Notes: a model not told the origin generated them from the sequence alone. Shown: positions 26,942 through 36,982, numbered from the stretch's first letter. The stretch: DNA of 64,000 nt from Arenibacter sp041392165 (GCA_041392165.1 JAWKMN010000012.1:1-64000), one strand, 5' to 3'. A program made the numbers and translations.

Positions 26942-29356
26942 ATGGAATCAATAATTATTTACTTGCCAGTAATTATGGCATTGGTAGGCCTTGCTTTTAT
27001 GGCGGTAAAAAGGTCCTGGGTATTAAAACAAAATGCTGGGGACGGAAAAATGAAAGAAATTTCAGATTATATCTATGAAGGCGCCCTGGCTTTTTTAAAG
27101 GCAGAGTATAAATTATTGACATTTTTCGTTATAGGGGCCAGCGTTGCGTTGGCCGTAATTTCTTTTATTGTACCTACTACCCATATCCTTATTGTAGTTG
27201 CTTTTATTTTTGGTGCATTCTTTTCTGCCTTGGCAGGTAATATGGGAATGAAGATCGCCACAAAAACAAATGTTAGGACTACTCAGGCTGCCCGTACCAG
27301 TTTGCCACAGGCCTTAAAAGTGTCTTTTGGGGGCGGTACCGTAATGGGGCTAGGGGTTGCAGGTTTGGCCGTATTGGGCTTGACTACAGCTTTTATTCTG
27401 TTGTATCAGTACTTTATGAACGGTGCATGGACTTCCACCGAAGACATGACCATTGTACTTGAGACATTGGCAGGTTTTTCCCTTGGTGCGGAATCCATTG
27501 CCTTGTTTGCAAGAGTTGGGGGAGGTATCTATACCAAGGCAGCAGATGTTGGGGCAGATTTGGTAGGAAAGGTTGAAGCAGGTATTCCTGAGGATGATCC
27601 CCGTAACCCGGCCACTATTGCCGATAACGTGGGAGATAATGTAGGGGATGTTGCCGGTATGGGAGCCGATTTGTTCGGATCTTATGTAGCTACCGTATTG
27701 GCGGCCATGGTGCTTGGGAATTATGTAATTAATGATATGGGCGGCGCTATTCAGGATAGTTTTGGCGGGATAGGGCCAATTTTGTTACCTATGGCCATTG
27801 CCGGTTTCGGAATAATATTTTCCATAATCGGTACCATGTTGGTAAAAATAAAAAATAACGAGGCTAAGGAAAAAGAAGTTCAAGGTGCCCTGAACGTAGG
27901 AAATTGGGTTTCTATAGCATTGACCCTTATTGTTTGTTTCGTGTTGGTAAAGTATATGTTGCCGGAAACTATGCAAATGGAATTTTTTGGGGAAGGTTTA
28001 AAGGATATTTCTTCCATTAGGGTATTTTATGCCACCGTTATAGGTTTGGTTGTTGGCGGGGTTATTTCCTCGGTGACCGAATATTACACAGGACTGGGAA
28101 CAAAGCCTGTCTTGGCCATAGTTCAAAAATCGAGTACCGGTGCGGGGACCAATGTAATTGCCGGATTGGCAACAGGAATGATCTCTACCTTTCCAACAGT
28201 AATTTTATTTGCTGTGGCCATATGGTCTTCCTATGCATTTGCCGGTTTTTATGGGGTGGCATTGGCCGCTTCCGCAATGATGGCCACTACAGCTATGCAG
28301 CTGGCAATAGATGCATTTGGGCCTATTTCCGATAATGCTGGAGGAATAGCGGAAATGAGTGAACAGGATCCTATTGTAAGGGAGCGTACCGATATTTTGG
28401 ATTCGGTTGGAAATACAACCGCAGCTACAGGAAAAGGATTTGCCATTGCTTCCGCAGCCTTGACATCCTAGGCATTATTTGCGGCTTATGTTACTTTTAC
28501 GGGGATCGACGGAATTAATATTTTTAAGGCCCCGGTATTGGCCATGCTTTTTGTTGGGGGGATGATTCCGGTTGTTTTTTCCGCTCTGGCCATGAATTCG
28601 GTTGGTAAGGCAGCTATGGATATGGTTTATGAAGTGCGTAGACAATTTAGGGAAATTTCTGGGATAATGGCCGGTACCGGCAAACCGGATTATGCTAAGT
28701 GCGTGGATATATCTACCAAGGCGGCGTTACGGGAAATGATGCTCCCTGGGGTACTTACCATAGGATTCCCGATTGCTATTGTTCTTTTAGGGAAATTGGT
28801 CTACGCAAATGAGAATCAATTGATTGCCGAAATGCTGGGAGGTTATATGGCCGGTGTTACCGTTTCTGGGGTGCTTTGGGCCATATTCCAAAACAATGCC
28901 GGAGGTGCCTGGGACAATGCTAAAAAATCTTTTGAGGCAGGTGTGGAGATCAATGGGGAAATGACATACAAAGGGTCGGATGCCCATAAAGCGGCCGTAA
29001 CCGGCGATACCGTAGGAGATCCTTTTAAGGATACCTCTGGTCCTTCTATGAATATTTTGATAAAATTGACCTGTCTAATAGGTTTGGTAATCGCTCCTAT
29101 CTTAGGAGGCCATGTGGAAACTGGAGTGGTAGGAGAGGAAATGCAGATAGAGCTAAGTGCCGAATCCACAGATATGGCACAGGCCGTAATAACTTATAGC
29201 GTTACGGCGAATGGGGAAAAGGTTACGGAGGAAAAAATATTCAATGGAACCAGTGCAGAAGTGAAGGCTCAATTGGAAGCCTTTGAAAGTGGGATGGAAA
29301 AACAAGGTAAGGGCGATAAGGAAGTGGTTATCGATAGAATAGAAATTAAAAAGTAG
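26942..29356 (+). pseudogene. hppA: membrane-bound ion-pumping pyrophosphatase interrupted by one in-frame amber codon
   Basis: The membrane PPase couples pyrophosphate hydrolysis to H+ or Na+ pumping. Reading straight through, the frame would give 804 residues, but codon 510 (28469-28471) is TAG where the family has Leu in SAALTALALFAAY; here the codons read TCC TAG GCA. Everything on both sides stays in frame and conserved: DVGADLVGKVEAGIPEDDPR, then NVGDNVGDVAGMGADLFGS upstream, and TGIDGINIFKAPVLAM, PGVLTIGFPI and SDAHKAAVTGDTVGDPFKDT downstream. The first part is 509 residues (26942-28471). A possible restart is ATG 28538. Alanine in GNTTAATGKG suggests the K+-dependent subfamily. A C-terminal periplasmic-like tail of about 60 residues is lineage-typical. 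Sequencing error, real nonsense mutation or suppression are all possible. Confidence 0.85.
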
Positions 29357-29394
29357 ACCATACCATTTATTTTTGTGGTAGTAATAAACTAAAG

Positions 29395-29418
29395 CCCCGT
29401 TTTTAAACGGGGTTTTTG
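29395..29418 (+). terminator. intrinsic terminator after hppA
   Basis: CCCCGTTT, a TT loop and AAACGGGG, then TTTTTG. The perfect eight-pair stem lies 39 bases after the hppA stop and ends just before the next gene. Confidence 0.85.
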
Positions 29419-29445
29419 TATTTTGGTTCCGTAATGGGGATTCAT

Positions 29446-30711
29446 ATGGATTATCGTGATTTAACCACTTTGGGCATTGCTTTTGGGTTGGGGTTGTTGG
29501 TAGGGATGCAACGTCATAGGGCAAATAGCCAAATGGCAGGGGTAAGGACCTTTACCCTTATCGCCCTACTGGGGGTGTTGGCCGGATTCTTGGCCAGGGA
29601 TTATCAAAATCCTTATATTTTGCCCATCTTGGGGATTGCGATTACGGCACTTTTGGTCGTTGCCAACGTGATTAAACTGAAAGCTTTTACGGATCCCGAT
29701 GCGGGGCAGACCACAGAGGTGGCCGCACTGATCATGTTTTCCATAGGCGCTTATTTGGTTATGGGGGATAGGACATTGGGAATCATTGTAGGAGCGTCAA
29801 TGGCACTACTTCTCTATGCCAAGGAAAGACTTCACGGTTTTATTGACGGATTAAAGGAGAAGGATCTTGCCGCTATCATGACTTTTGCAGGAATCTCACT
29901 GGTTGTTTTGCCTATTTTGCCCAATAGGACTTTTGGGCCCTATCAGGTGTTGAACCCTCAAAACATATGGTTGATGATTACATTGATCGTAGGTTTGGGC
30001 GTCATAGGGTATTTTATTTATAAGTTCGTTGGAAAAAGAGTAGGGATTATTTCCAATGGCGTTCTAGGTGGCCTGATCAGTAGTACGGCTACAACGGTAA
30101 GTTATGCTAGAAAAACAAGGGACACGGTCTCCATAAGTAAAATGGCGGCGTTTGTTGTCACTACCGCCTCTACGATTGCCTTGGCAAGGGTAATGGTAGA
30201 GATTAGTGTGGTAATCCCTGAAAAAATTCCCCAAGTGCTGCTGCCCTTAATGGCCGAGTTCTTGGTCATGGCACTTATTTGTGTGGGAATGTTCTATAGT
30301 ATTAGCAAGGATTCCAAGGACGACAGTATGCCGGAACTGGAAAATCCCGCTGAATTCAAAAGTGCATTGGTCTTTGGCCTTCTATATGGGGCCATATTGT
30401 TGGCGGTGGCATTTGCCAATGAAGAGTTTGGAGGGGAAGCACTTTATATAGTGGCTATCATAAGCGGTTTAACAGATGTGGATGCCATAACCCTATCCTT
30501 GTCCCAATTAATTAAGACCAATGCTTTAAATGTTACTACAGGTTGGAAGCTCATTCTTTTGGCCAGTTTGTCCAATTTGGTCTTTAAGGGGGTAATGGCC
30601 GGTATTTTGGGTGCCAAGCAGTTGGCAAAATGGATTGGGCTTACCTTTGGTATAGCAATATTTGTCGGGGCCCTTATAATATGGTTATGGCCCGCTTCCT
30701 GGCATTTCTGA
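29446..30711 (+). CDS. MgtC/SapB N-terminal and DUF4010 inner-membrane protein
   Basis: A protein of about 421 residues with some ten to twelve hydrophobic helices. The N-terminal MgtC-like part has LTTLGIAFGLGLLVGMQRHR and GVRTFTLIALLGVLAGFLA. The C-terminal DUF4010 part has GLISSTATTVSYARKTRD and ISGLTDVDAITLSLSQL. Related proteins are annotated as MgtC/DUF4010 permease-like, with unknown substrate. ATG 29446 is preferred; ATG 29434 is also possible, and a TTG at 29416 overlaps the hppA terminator tail. Confidence 0.86.
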   Translation: MDYRDLTTLGIAFGLGLLVGMQRHRANSQMAGVRTFTLIALLGVLAGFLARDYQNPYILPILGIAITALLVVANVIKLKAFTDPDAGQTTEVAALIMFSIGAYLVMGDRTLGIIVGASMALLLYAKERLHGFIDGLKEKDLAAIMTFAGISLVVLPILPNRTFGPYQVLNPQNIWLMITLIVGLGVIGYFIYKFVGKRVGIISNGVLGGLISSTATTVSYARKTRDTVSISKMAAFVVTTASTIALARVMVEISVVIPEKIPQVLLPLMAEFLVMALICVGMFYSISKDSKDDSMPELENPAEFKSALVFGLLYGAILLAVAFANEEFGGEALYIVAIISGLTDVDAITLSLSQLIKTNALNVTTGWKLILLASLSNLVFKGVMAGILGAKQLAKWIGLTFGIAIFVGALIIWLWPASWHF

Positions 30712-30819
30712 TTGGTCTGGTTTATACGAAGAACAGCTATATGTTCTTGTTGTGCCATAATATGGCATACGCTAGGCTAGCTGTTTTGTAAATATATGTA
30801 AGGTTTTTTAGCTTAAAGT

Positions 30820-31434
30820 TTAAAAAAGTCCATTGATTTCCGCGTCAATTTTATTGATGACCAGGCCTAGATCTTCCGGTTCGTCCACAAAATTCAGTTT
30901 GTCCACGTCAATGATCAATAAGTTGCCTTTTTCATAGCTTTGTGCCCAGGCTTCATAGCGTTCGTTCAATCGGCTTAAATAGTCTATGGAAATACTGTTT
31001 TCATATTCACGTCCACGCTTATGGATTTGATTCACCAAATTTGGGATGGAACTTCTTAAGTAAATTAATAGATCTGGAGGTTGTACCAGCGATTCCATTA
31101 ATTCGAACAGACCGGTATAATTGCTAAAATCCCTGTTGGTCATTAAACCCATGGCATGAAGGTTTGGAGCAAAAATATGGGCATCCTCGTAAATGGTCCT
31201 GTCCTGAATGGTGTCCTTGCCACCCTTCCTTATCTGTAAAATTTGTCTATATCTATTGTTTAAAAAGTATATCTGGAGGTTGAAGCTCCATCTTTCCATT
31301 TGATTGTAAAAGTCGTCCAGATAGGGATTGTCCACCACATCTTCAAATTGGGCTTCCCATTGGTAGTGTTTGGATAGTAATCTTGTCAAGGTTGTTTTGC
31401 CAGCCCCAATATTTCCTGCAACGGCGATATGCAT
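30820..31434 (-). CDS. deoxynucleoside kinase
   Basis: Phosphorylates deoxyribonucleosides with ATP in salvage. The 204 residues from the ATG at 31434 begin MHIAVAGNIGAGKTTLTRLL with the P-loop, then QLxF-type helix FNLQIYFLNNRYRQ, the DRTIYEDAHIF catalytic segment (DRS-like) and the RGREYE lid. The substrate (dA, dG or dC) cannot be told. The longer frame to 31491 adds a Cys-rich piece unlike the family. It ends convergent with the DUF4010 gene across 108 bases that include a small perfect dyad, TGCCAT-AAT-ATGGCA, at 30753-30767. Confidence 0.91.
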   Translation of the reverse strand: MHIAVAGNIGAGKTTLTRLLSKHYQWEAQFEDVVDNPYLDDFYNQMERWSFNLQIYFLNNRYRQILQIRKGGKDTIQDRTIYEDAHIFAPNLHAMGLMTNRDFSNYTGLFELMESLVQPPDLLIYLRSSIPNLVNQIHKRGREYENSISIDYLSRLNERYEAWAQSYEKGNLLIIDVDKLNFVDEPEDLGLVINKIDAEINGLF

Positions 31435-31630
31435 AGGTTTGTAATTATGGTTAGTGTTTTTGCACTTGCAATAAAGAGCTACAATATACAAGATATCAGG
31501 TGTATGATAAAATCTTTGGAAGAATATCCGATAAAAAACCCAGGAGAATGGACGATTGTATTTTTTGTTGATTTCGGATTAAACCAAATCTGATTGTTGT
31601 GGTCTTACATATGACATAAAATATAAAAAT

Positions 31631-32467
31631 ATGAAGGGTTTCTGTTTTTTTTCTTGGATACTTTTGGCTTCCCAATTTGGAGTTTATGCCCAAGGCTTTC
31701 AGGGCGAGGCTACCTATTTTAGTAAGACTACCGTTAATATGGATTTTGAGGGAAGACAAATACCTGAAGAGAGAAAGAAGGAGATCATTCAAAGGATGAA
31801 GGACGCCAATGAGCGTACCTATATTTTGACCTTTGACAAATCTGCATCGATCTATAAGGAAGAAGAAAGATTGGAACAGCCCGGCAATGAAAGGAGAGGT
31901 GGACGCTTTGGTATGATGGGCGGAGCTGGGGGCGATTACTACAAAGATGTTAAGGAGGGGAGGTATTTGGTTAAAAATGAGCTTTTTGGAAAGATTTTTT
32001 TGGTAGACGATGCATTGCCCAAATTGGAGTGGAAACTGGGAGGGGAATCAAAACAGATCGGCAACTATACCGTATTTAAGGCTACCGCAACCAAAACTAT
32101 TAAGCGGCCCAATATGAGAGTTATTTTTAGAAGGGGAGGAAACAACGGGGAAAATAAGGAATCGGAATTTATAGAGAAGGATATCGAGCTAACGGCTTGG
32201 TATGCCCCGGATATCCCTGTAAATCAGGGGCCAGGGGAGTATTGGGGGCTTCCGGGCCTAATTTTGGAGGTCAGTAATGATATTACGGTTATTCTGTGTA
32301 CAAAACTGGTGCTCAACCCAACCGATAAAAAAGAGATCAAAGCCCCAAATAAGGGCAAGATCGTTACCCAGGAGGAATATGATAAGATCTCCAGGGATAA
32401 GATGGCCGAAATGAGGGAGAATTTTCGTAGAGGTGGCAATAGGGAAGGCGGGGGAGGCAGGCCCTAA
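31631..32467 (+). CDS. GLPGLI family protein
   Basis: A 278-residue exported protein of the Bacteroidota-specific GLPGLI family (TIGR01200-type). A signal peptide (MKGFCFFSWILLASQFGVYAQ) is followed by QGEATYFSKTTVNMDF, ending the beta-rich core. The name-giving motif is in GEYWGLPGLILEVSND, and the tail is glycine-rich. Such genes usually sit beside a large outer-membrane barrel, as here, where the barrel gene starts 45 bases later. A partnership in envelope transport or maturation is inferred from context only. Confidence 0.92.
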   Translation: MKGFCFFSWILLASQFGVYAQGFQGEATYFSKTTVNMDFEGRQIPEERKKEIIQRMKDANERTYILTFDKSASIYKEEERLEQPGNERRGGRFGMMGGAGGDYYKDVKEGRYLVKNELFGKIFLVDDALPKLEWKLGGESKQIGNYTVFKATATKTIKRPNMRVIFRRGGNNGENKESEFIEKDIELTAWYAPDIPVNQGPGEYWGLPGLILEVSNDITVILCTKLVLNPTDKKEIKAPNKGKIVTQEEYDKISRDKMAEMRENFRRGGNREGGGGRP

Positions 32468-32511
32468 CTATTACTGCTATTTAAACTAGCTATTGAAGTA
32501 TTCTAATCTTT

Positions 32512-35205
32512 ATGTGGAGGTACACTAAGAACGTTTATTCCGTACTACTGGCTATATTTGCCTTTACTACAGTTTTAGGCCAAGAAATTACCCTAACAGG
32601 AACCGTTAAGGATTCCATAGGGGGCGGAATCGATATGGCAAATGTCATTGCCATAAACACAGAAACCAAGGCCTTGGAATCTTACGGTATAACAAACCAT
32701 AATGGACTCTATAGGTTAAATTTAAAAGCGGGTTCAAATTTTAATGTTCGTGTAAGCTATTTGGGTTATAAAACGGAAGAATTTTCTTTTACGGCATCTA
32801 CCGCCAATATTAACAAGGATATCGTTCTTTACGAGCAAGCCGATCAATTGGAAGAGGTGGAGGTTACCTATGAAATGCCCATTTCGGTGAAGGGAGATAC
32901 CATTGTCTATGATACGGATTCCTTTGTTACGGGTACGGAAAAAAAGCTTAAGGATGTACTGTCCAATTTGCCTGGGGTGGAAATAAACGATGATGGACAA
33001 ATAGAGGTGGAAGGAAAAAAAGTGACCAAAGTAATGGTAGAGGGCAAGGATTTTTTTGATGGGGATTCCAAGCTGGCTGCAGAAAATATTCCGGCCAATG
33101 CCCTGGAAAAAATTGAGGTGTTGAGAAATTTTAACGAAGTGACCCAAATGAAAGGCCTCACCAATGATACGGATAATGTAGCGCTCAATATTAAGTTGAA
33201 AGAAGGGAAAAAGAGATTTTGGTTCGGAGAAGTAACGGGAGGTTATGGTACCAATGATAGTTATTTGGCACATCCAAAACTGTTTTATTACAGTCCCGAT
33301 TATAGTATAAACATTATAACCGATCTGAACAATATAGGGGAAGCCCCATTTAATAGAAGGGATTATCAGAATTTTACGGGTGGATTTAGAAATCTGGGCA
33401 GTTCCAGCGGAAGTTCCATAGATATTGGAGGGGATGGCCTGGGACTCTCCAGCCTTCAGAACAATAGGGCCAAAAACATAGATACTAAGTTTGCTGCTGT
33501 GAATTTTAGTTATTCCCCAAAAGAGAATTGGGATCTGAGCGGATTCGGGATCTACTCCTATACCGGCACCTTAATGGAAAACCAAACAAGAAGGGTTTAT
33601 ATCTCCTCCAATGAAACGGAGAATGCCACCACCTCAACAAATCAAACTACCCATTTGGGATTGGCAAAATTTAGTTCCATATACAGGCCCAATGAACGGT
33701 TCCAATTTGATTACGATATATTATTGAAACTGTCGGACGACAATGAGGTTGAGAATGTTATTTCAGTTTCCACGATTACGGATGAAATTACGGAAACAAA
33801 GAAGCAGAAACCTGTTTCGGTAAATCAAAATGCCAATATGTATTATACGACTTTAAATTCAAAAAATATCTTTGCTTTTGAGGCACAGCATATATATCAG
33901 GACGAAGATCCATTTTACAATGCCGTAAGGGGTAATTTTGCCTTTACCGATATTTTTCCTGTAGATGAAGATCAGGATATCTATAACCTAAATCAAGGTA
34001 AAAATACCATAACCAATAAAGTGGATGCAAAGTTGGACTATTTTTGGGTTACCGGCCAAAAAAGTAATTTGCAGTTTACCATGGGGACTACGCAGAGCCA
34101 TCAGAATTTTGATTCCGATATTTTTCAAATATTGGACGGAGAGGCACCATTGACTTTTATGGACAGTGAGTTCAATAACGATGTGACCTATACTATTTCG
34201 GATCTGTATTTGGGTTTTCATTATAAGGTGATAACGGGGATTTTCACCTTTAATCCAGGTGTTACCTTACATCAATACAGTACTAAAAACGAACAGCAGG
34301 GAACTACCGTTGAAGATAATCTAACGGCTTTGTTGCCAGATTTGTATATAAATGCGCAACTTAAAAAATCGGAAAACATTCGTTTTAATTATAGGATTTC
34401 AAGATCTTTTACCAATATAAATAGTTTCGCGGAAGCATATGTACTCAATAATTATAATTCTGTTTATTCAGGGAACAGGGACTTGGAGAGTGCCCTGAAC
34501 CACAATCTGTCCTTGAACTTTTTCAGTTTCAATATGTTCAATTTCACCAATATTTTTGGCAATGTCACTTATACGAAACGAATAGATGCCCTAAAAAGTG
34601 CTTCGGAAATTATTGGGATAAATAGGATAGGGACTACCATAAATTCAAACTTGGAGGACGAGTCCTTAAGTGCCAATGGCAGGTATCAACGAACTTTTGG
34701 AAAAATAAAGGCATCAGTGGGGACCAATGTTTCCTGGTCCGCTACCAATAATATTGTTGATCTTCAGCCAAGAAGATCGGAATCCTTTACCCAGAATTAT
34801 ACGTCTTCCCTAGCCACCAATTTTAGGAACGCCCCTAACCTGGAGCTGGGCTATGCATATATTGTGAATGATTATGACAATGGAGGCAGGGCAACTACCT
34901 TTTACACCAGTAGGCCATATGCCAAGTTTGATGCCAACTTTCTGAAAAGCTTCATTTTTACCTTGGATTATGATTACTATAGGTACAGGGACAAGGAAAA
35001 CACTATTGACAATACGTATGGTTTTTTGGAAGGTAATTTAAGTTATCAGAAAAGGGACAGTCCATGGGAATTTGGGATAAAGGGGACCAATCTATTGGGA
35101 ACCGATGCCATAAACAGGGATAGTACCAACGAATTATTTTTTACGACCTCTTCTTATTTTATTCAACCCCGTTACATCCTGTTTACCGTAAAGTATGATC
35201 TATAA
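32512..35205 (+). CDS. large outer-membrane beta-barrel protein, TonB-dependent receptor-like
   Basis: An 897-residue outer-membrane protein. It has a signal peptide ending VLGQ, a carboxypeptidase-like regulatory domain (EITLTGTVKDSIGGGIDMAN, then SYLGYKTEEFSF) and a plug-like domain at about 105-215 (KLKDVLSNLPGVEINDDGQ, VTKVMVEGKDFFDGD, IPANALEKIEVLRNF). A long barrel region follows, ending YILFTVKYDL. The linker LEEVEVTYEM resembles a TonB-box-like strand, but no strict TonB box is seen. It is paired with the GLPGLI gene. Substrate unknown. Confidence 0.88.
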   Translation: MWRYTKNVYSVLLAIFAFTTVLGQEITLTGTVKDSIGGGIDMANVIAINTETKALESYGITNHNGLYRLNLKAGSNFNVRVSYLGYKTEEFSFTASTANINKDIVLYEQADQLEEVEVTYEMPISVKGDTIVYDTDSFVTGTEKKLKDVLSNLPGVEINDDGQIEVEGKKVTKVMVEGKDFFDGDSKLAAENIPANALEKIEVLRNFNEVTQMKGLTNDTDNVALNIKLKEGKKRFWFGEVTGGYGTNDSYLAHPKLFYYSPDYSINIITDLNNIGEAPFNRRDYQNFTGGFRNLGSSSGSSIDIGGDGLGLSSLQNNRAKNIDTKFAAVNFSYSPKENWDLSGFGIYSYTGTLMENQTRRVYISSNETENATTSTNQTTHLGLAKFSSIYRPNERFQFDYDILLKLSDDNEVENVISVSTITDEITETKKQKPVSVNQNANMYYTTLNSKNIFAFEAQHIYQDEDPFYNAVRGNFAFTDIFPVDEDQDIYNLNQGKNTITNKVDAKLDYFWVTGQKSNLQFTMGTTQSHQNFDSDIFQILDGEAPLTFMDSEFNNDVTYTISDLYLGFHYKVITGIFTFNPGVTLHQYSTKNEQQGTTVEDNLTALLPDLYINAQLKKSENIRFNYRISRSFTNINSFAEAYVLNNYNSVYSGNRDLESALNHNLSLNFFSFNMFNFTNIFGNVTYTKRIDALKSASEIIGINRIGTTINSNLEDESLSANGRYQRTFGKIKASVGTNVSWSATNNIVDLQPRRSESFTQNYTSSLATNFRNAPNLELGYAYIVNDYDNGGRATTFYTSRPYAKFDANFLKSFIFTLDYDYYRYRDKENTIDNTYGFLEGNLSYQKRDSPWEFGIKGTNLLGTDAINRDSTNELFFTTSSYFIQPRYILFTVKYDL

Positions 35206-35248
35206 GATCGATCTGCCTAAATCTAAAGGTCGACAGGGTTTCCGATGT

Positions 35249-35294
35249 ACCTCTCCTATGGAGAGGTCGGAACTGCCGCAAAAAGGCAGTTCCG
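35249..35294. repeat. paired palindromes (REP-like) downstream of the barrel gene
   Basis: Two adjacent hairpins are seen. ACCTCTCC-TAT-GGAGAGGT lies at 35249-35267, and CGGAACTGCC with GGCAGTTCCG around a seven-base loop lies at 35268-35294. They lie 43 bases after the barrel stop. Structure and composition look like a dispersed intergenic repeat; the second hairpin may also end transcription. The rest of this 357-base gap holds the metK promoter and leader RNA. Confidence 0.6.
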
Positions 35295-35377
35295 GGTGAG
35301 GCAAAAATAAAAATTTCAAGGAATTTTTTATTTTTAAATTTGTTGTTAAACATTTTTAGTTACATCAAGAATTCTTG

Positions 35378-35385
35378 TACTTTTG
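35378..35385 (+). promoter_or_regulatory. -7 box for metK
   Basis: TACTTTTG matches TAnnTTTG. Transcription would begin near 35390, about ten bases before the SAM-II-like fold, so the RNA element would be at the extreme 5' end of the metK mRNA. Confidence 0.55.
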
Positions 35386-35401
35386 TACCCGAAAAAATAT
35401 C

Positions 35402-35475
35402 GAGGAAGGATTTGACTGATTGCAACCTCATGTGCTGAATTGGTTTCGGCATAACCAAATGCTAAAGCAGTTTAA
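35402..35475 (+). ncRNA. SAM-II-like riboswitch in the metK leader
   Basis: P1 is GAGG (35402-35405) with CCTC (35426-35429). The 20-base loop between them contains GGATTTGACTG and ATTGCAA, matching the SAM-II pattern GAUUU...AUUGCAA. The 3' conserved GCTAAA follows at 35461-35466. The pseudoknot is kept by compensating bases: loop ACTG pairs with CAGT at 35468-35471, where the classical element uses a C-rich/G-rich pair. An added hairpin, TTGGTT with AACCAA at 35440-35458, sits in the linker. The element is 87 bases upstream of the metK ATG. The class assignment is my comparison from memory of the SAM-II consensus; no covariance search was run. Confidence 0.62.
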
Positions 35476-35562
35476 GTTGTTCTGTTCCTGTGGAACTGTA
35501 GCATCTAATCTTCTCTAGTGTGCATCATCAAATTCTTATTAATTTTTATTTGAAAAGGATTT

Positions 35563-36819
35563 ATGGCATATTTATTTACTTCGGAATCGGTTAGTGAAGG
35601 GCATCCGGATAAAATAGCGGATCAGATCAGTGATGCGCTTTTGGATCATTTTTTGGCTTTTGATCCTGAAAGCAAGGTGGCTTGTGAAACCTTGGTAACC
35701 ACTGGTCAAGTGGTATTGGCCGGAGAAGTCAAGAGCCATACCTATCTTGATGTGCAGCAAATAGCGAGGGATGTTATCAATAAAATTGGATATACCAATG
35801 GGGATTATAAGTTTAGCGGGGATTCTTGTGGTGTAATTTCATTGATCCACGAGCAGTCCAAGGAGATCAACCAGGGGGTAGATCGTGGTGCCAAAGAAGA
35901 TCAAGGGGCAGGCGATCAGGGGATGATGTTCGGTTATGCTACCAAGGAAACAGAAAACTATATGCCATTGGCATTGGATATTTCCCATAAAATATTGCAG
36001 GTTTTGGCAGATTTGAGAAGGGTAGGGGACACTATTTCATATCTAAGGCCAGATGCCAAGGCACAGGTTACCATTGAATATTCCGATGATAATGTTCCGC
36101 AGCGCATAGATACCATTGTTGTTTCTACCCAACACGACGAGTTTGACAAAGATGATGATGTGATGTTGGCTAAAATTAAGAAGGATATTGTTTCCATTCT
36201 TATTCCAAGGGTTAAAGAGCAATTGCCGGCAGCAATACAAAAACTTTTTAACGATACCATAAAGTACCATATCAACCCAACCGGAAAATTTGTAATTGGA
36301 GGTCCGCATGGGGATACCGGCTTAACGGGAAGAAAGATAATAGTGGACACCTATGGGGGTAAAGGAGCCCATGGTGGCGGTGCGTTTAGTGGCAAAGACC
36401 CCAGTAAGGTAGATCGTAGTGCCGCTTATGCCGCAAGGCACGCGGCCAAAAATCTTGTTGCTGCCGGGATTGCCGATGAGATTTTGGTGCAGGTCAGCTA
36501 TGCTATTGGCGTTGTGGAGCCCACTTCCATTTTTGTGGATACCTATGGTTCTGCAAAAGTAGCTTTGAGCGATGGTGAGATTGCCAAGAAAGTTGCCCAG
36601 TTGTTCGATATGCGCCCTTTTGCCATAGAAGACAGATTAAAACTTAGAAATCCCATTTATTTGGAAACGGCGGCCTACGGCCATATGGGCAAGGAACCTA
36701 AAAAAATGATCAAGGTATTTGAATCGCCCTATAATGGACGTGTAGAGAAGGAAGTGGAATTATTTACTTGGGAAAAATTGGATGCCGTTGATGGAGTGAA
36801 AGAAGCCTTCGATCTATAA
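35563..36819 (+). CDS. metK: S-adenosylmethionine synthetase
   Basis: Makes SAM from methionine and ATP. The 418 residues contain TSESVSEGHPDKIADQISDA, GAGDQGMMFGYATKE and the P-loop-like GGGAFSGKDPSKVDRSAAY. All three are MetK signatures. The leader has a SAM-II-like element, which fits feedback by the product. metY follows behind a separate SAM-I riboswitch. Length is normal for Bacteroidota MetK. Confidence 0.97.
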   Translation: MAYLFTSESVSEGHPDKIADQISDALLDHFLAFDPESKVACETLVTTGQVVLAGEVKSHTYLDVQQIARDVINKIGYTNGDYKFSGDSCGVISLIHEQSKEINQGVDRGAKEDQGAGDQGMMFGYATKETENYMPLALDISHKILQVLADLRRVGDTISYLRPDAKAQVTIEYSDDNVPQRIDTIVVSTQHDEFDKDDDVMLAKIKKDIVSILIPRVKEQLPAAIQKLFNDTIKYHINPTGKFVIGGPHGDTGLTGRKIIVDTYGGKGAHGGGAFSGKDPSKVDRSAAYAARHAAKNLVAAGIADEILVQVSYAIGVVEPTSIFVDTYGSAKVALSDGEIAKKVAQLFDMRPFAIEDRLKLRNPIYLETAAYGHMGKEPKKMIKVFESPYNGRVEKEVELFTWEKLDAVDGVKEAFDL

Positions 36820-36858
36820 TTTTTTTAAAAAGATTAGGAAAAAAGAATTTTCCATACC

Positions 36859-36866
36859 TATATTTG
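36859..36866 (+). promoter_or_regulatory. -7 box upstream of the metY riboswitch
   Basis: TATATTTG matches TAnnTTTG and lies about 30 bases before the SAM-I aptamer. This fits a start site giving a leader that carries the riboswitch. Confidence 0.5.
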
Positions 36867-36895
36867 CAAATCTAAAGTTCAAACACTTATTGAAT

Positions 36896-36982
36896 CGTTA
36901 TCAAGAAAGGTGGAGGGAATAGACCCTTTGAAGCCTTAGCAACCCTTTGATCATTTGTTAAAGAAGGTGCTAAATTCTACCT
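36896..36982 (+). ncRNA. SAM-I (S-box) riboswitch of metY
   Basis: The conserved S-box pieces appear in order: TTATCAAGAAAGGTGGAGGG, then GACCCTTTGAAGCC, then TTAGCAACCC, and AAGGTGCTAAATTCTACC closing the core. A hairpin with a T-rich tail follows at 36992-37014. SAM binding would lower expression of the methionine genes downstream. The same element recurs before metH (51818-51922). Confidence 0.93.
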
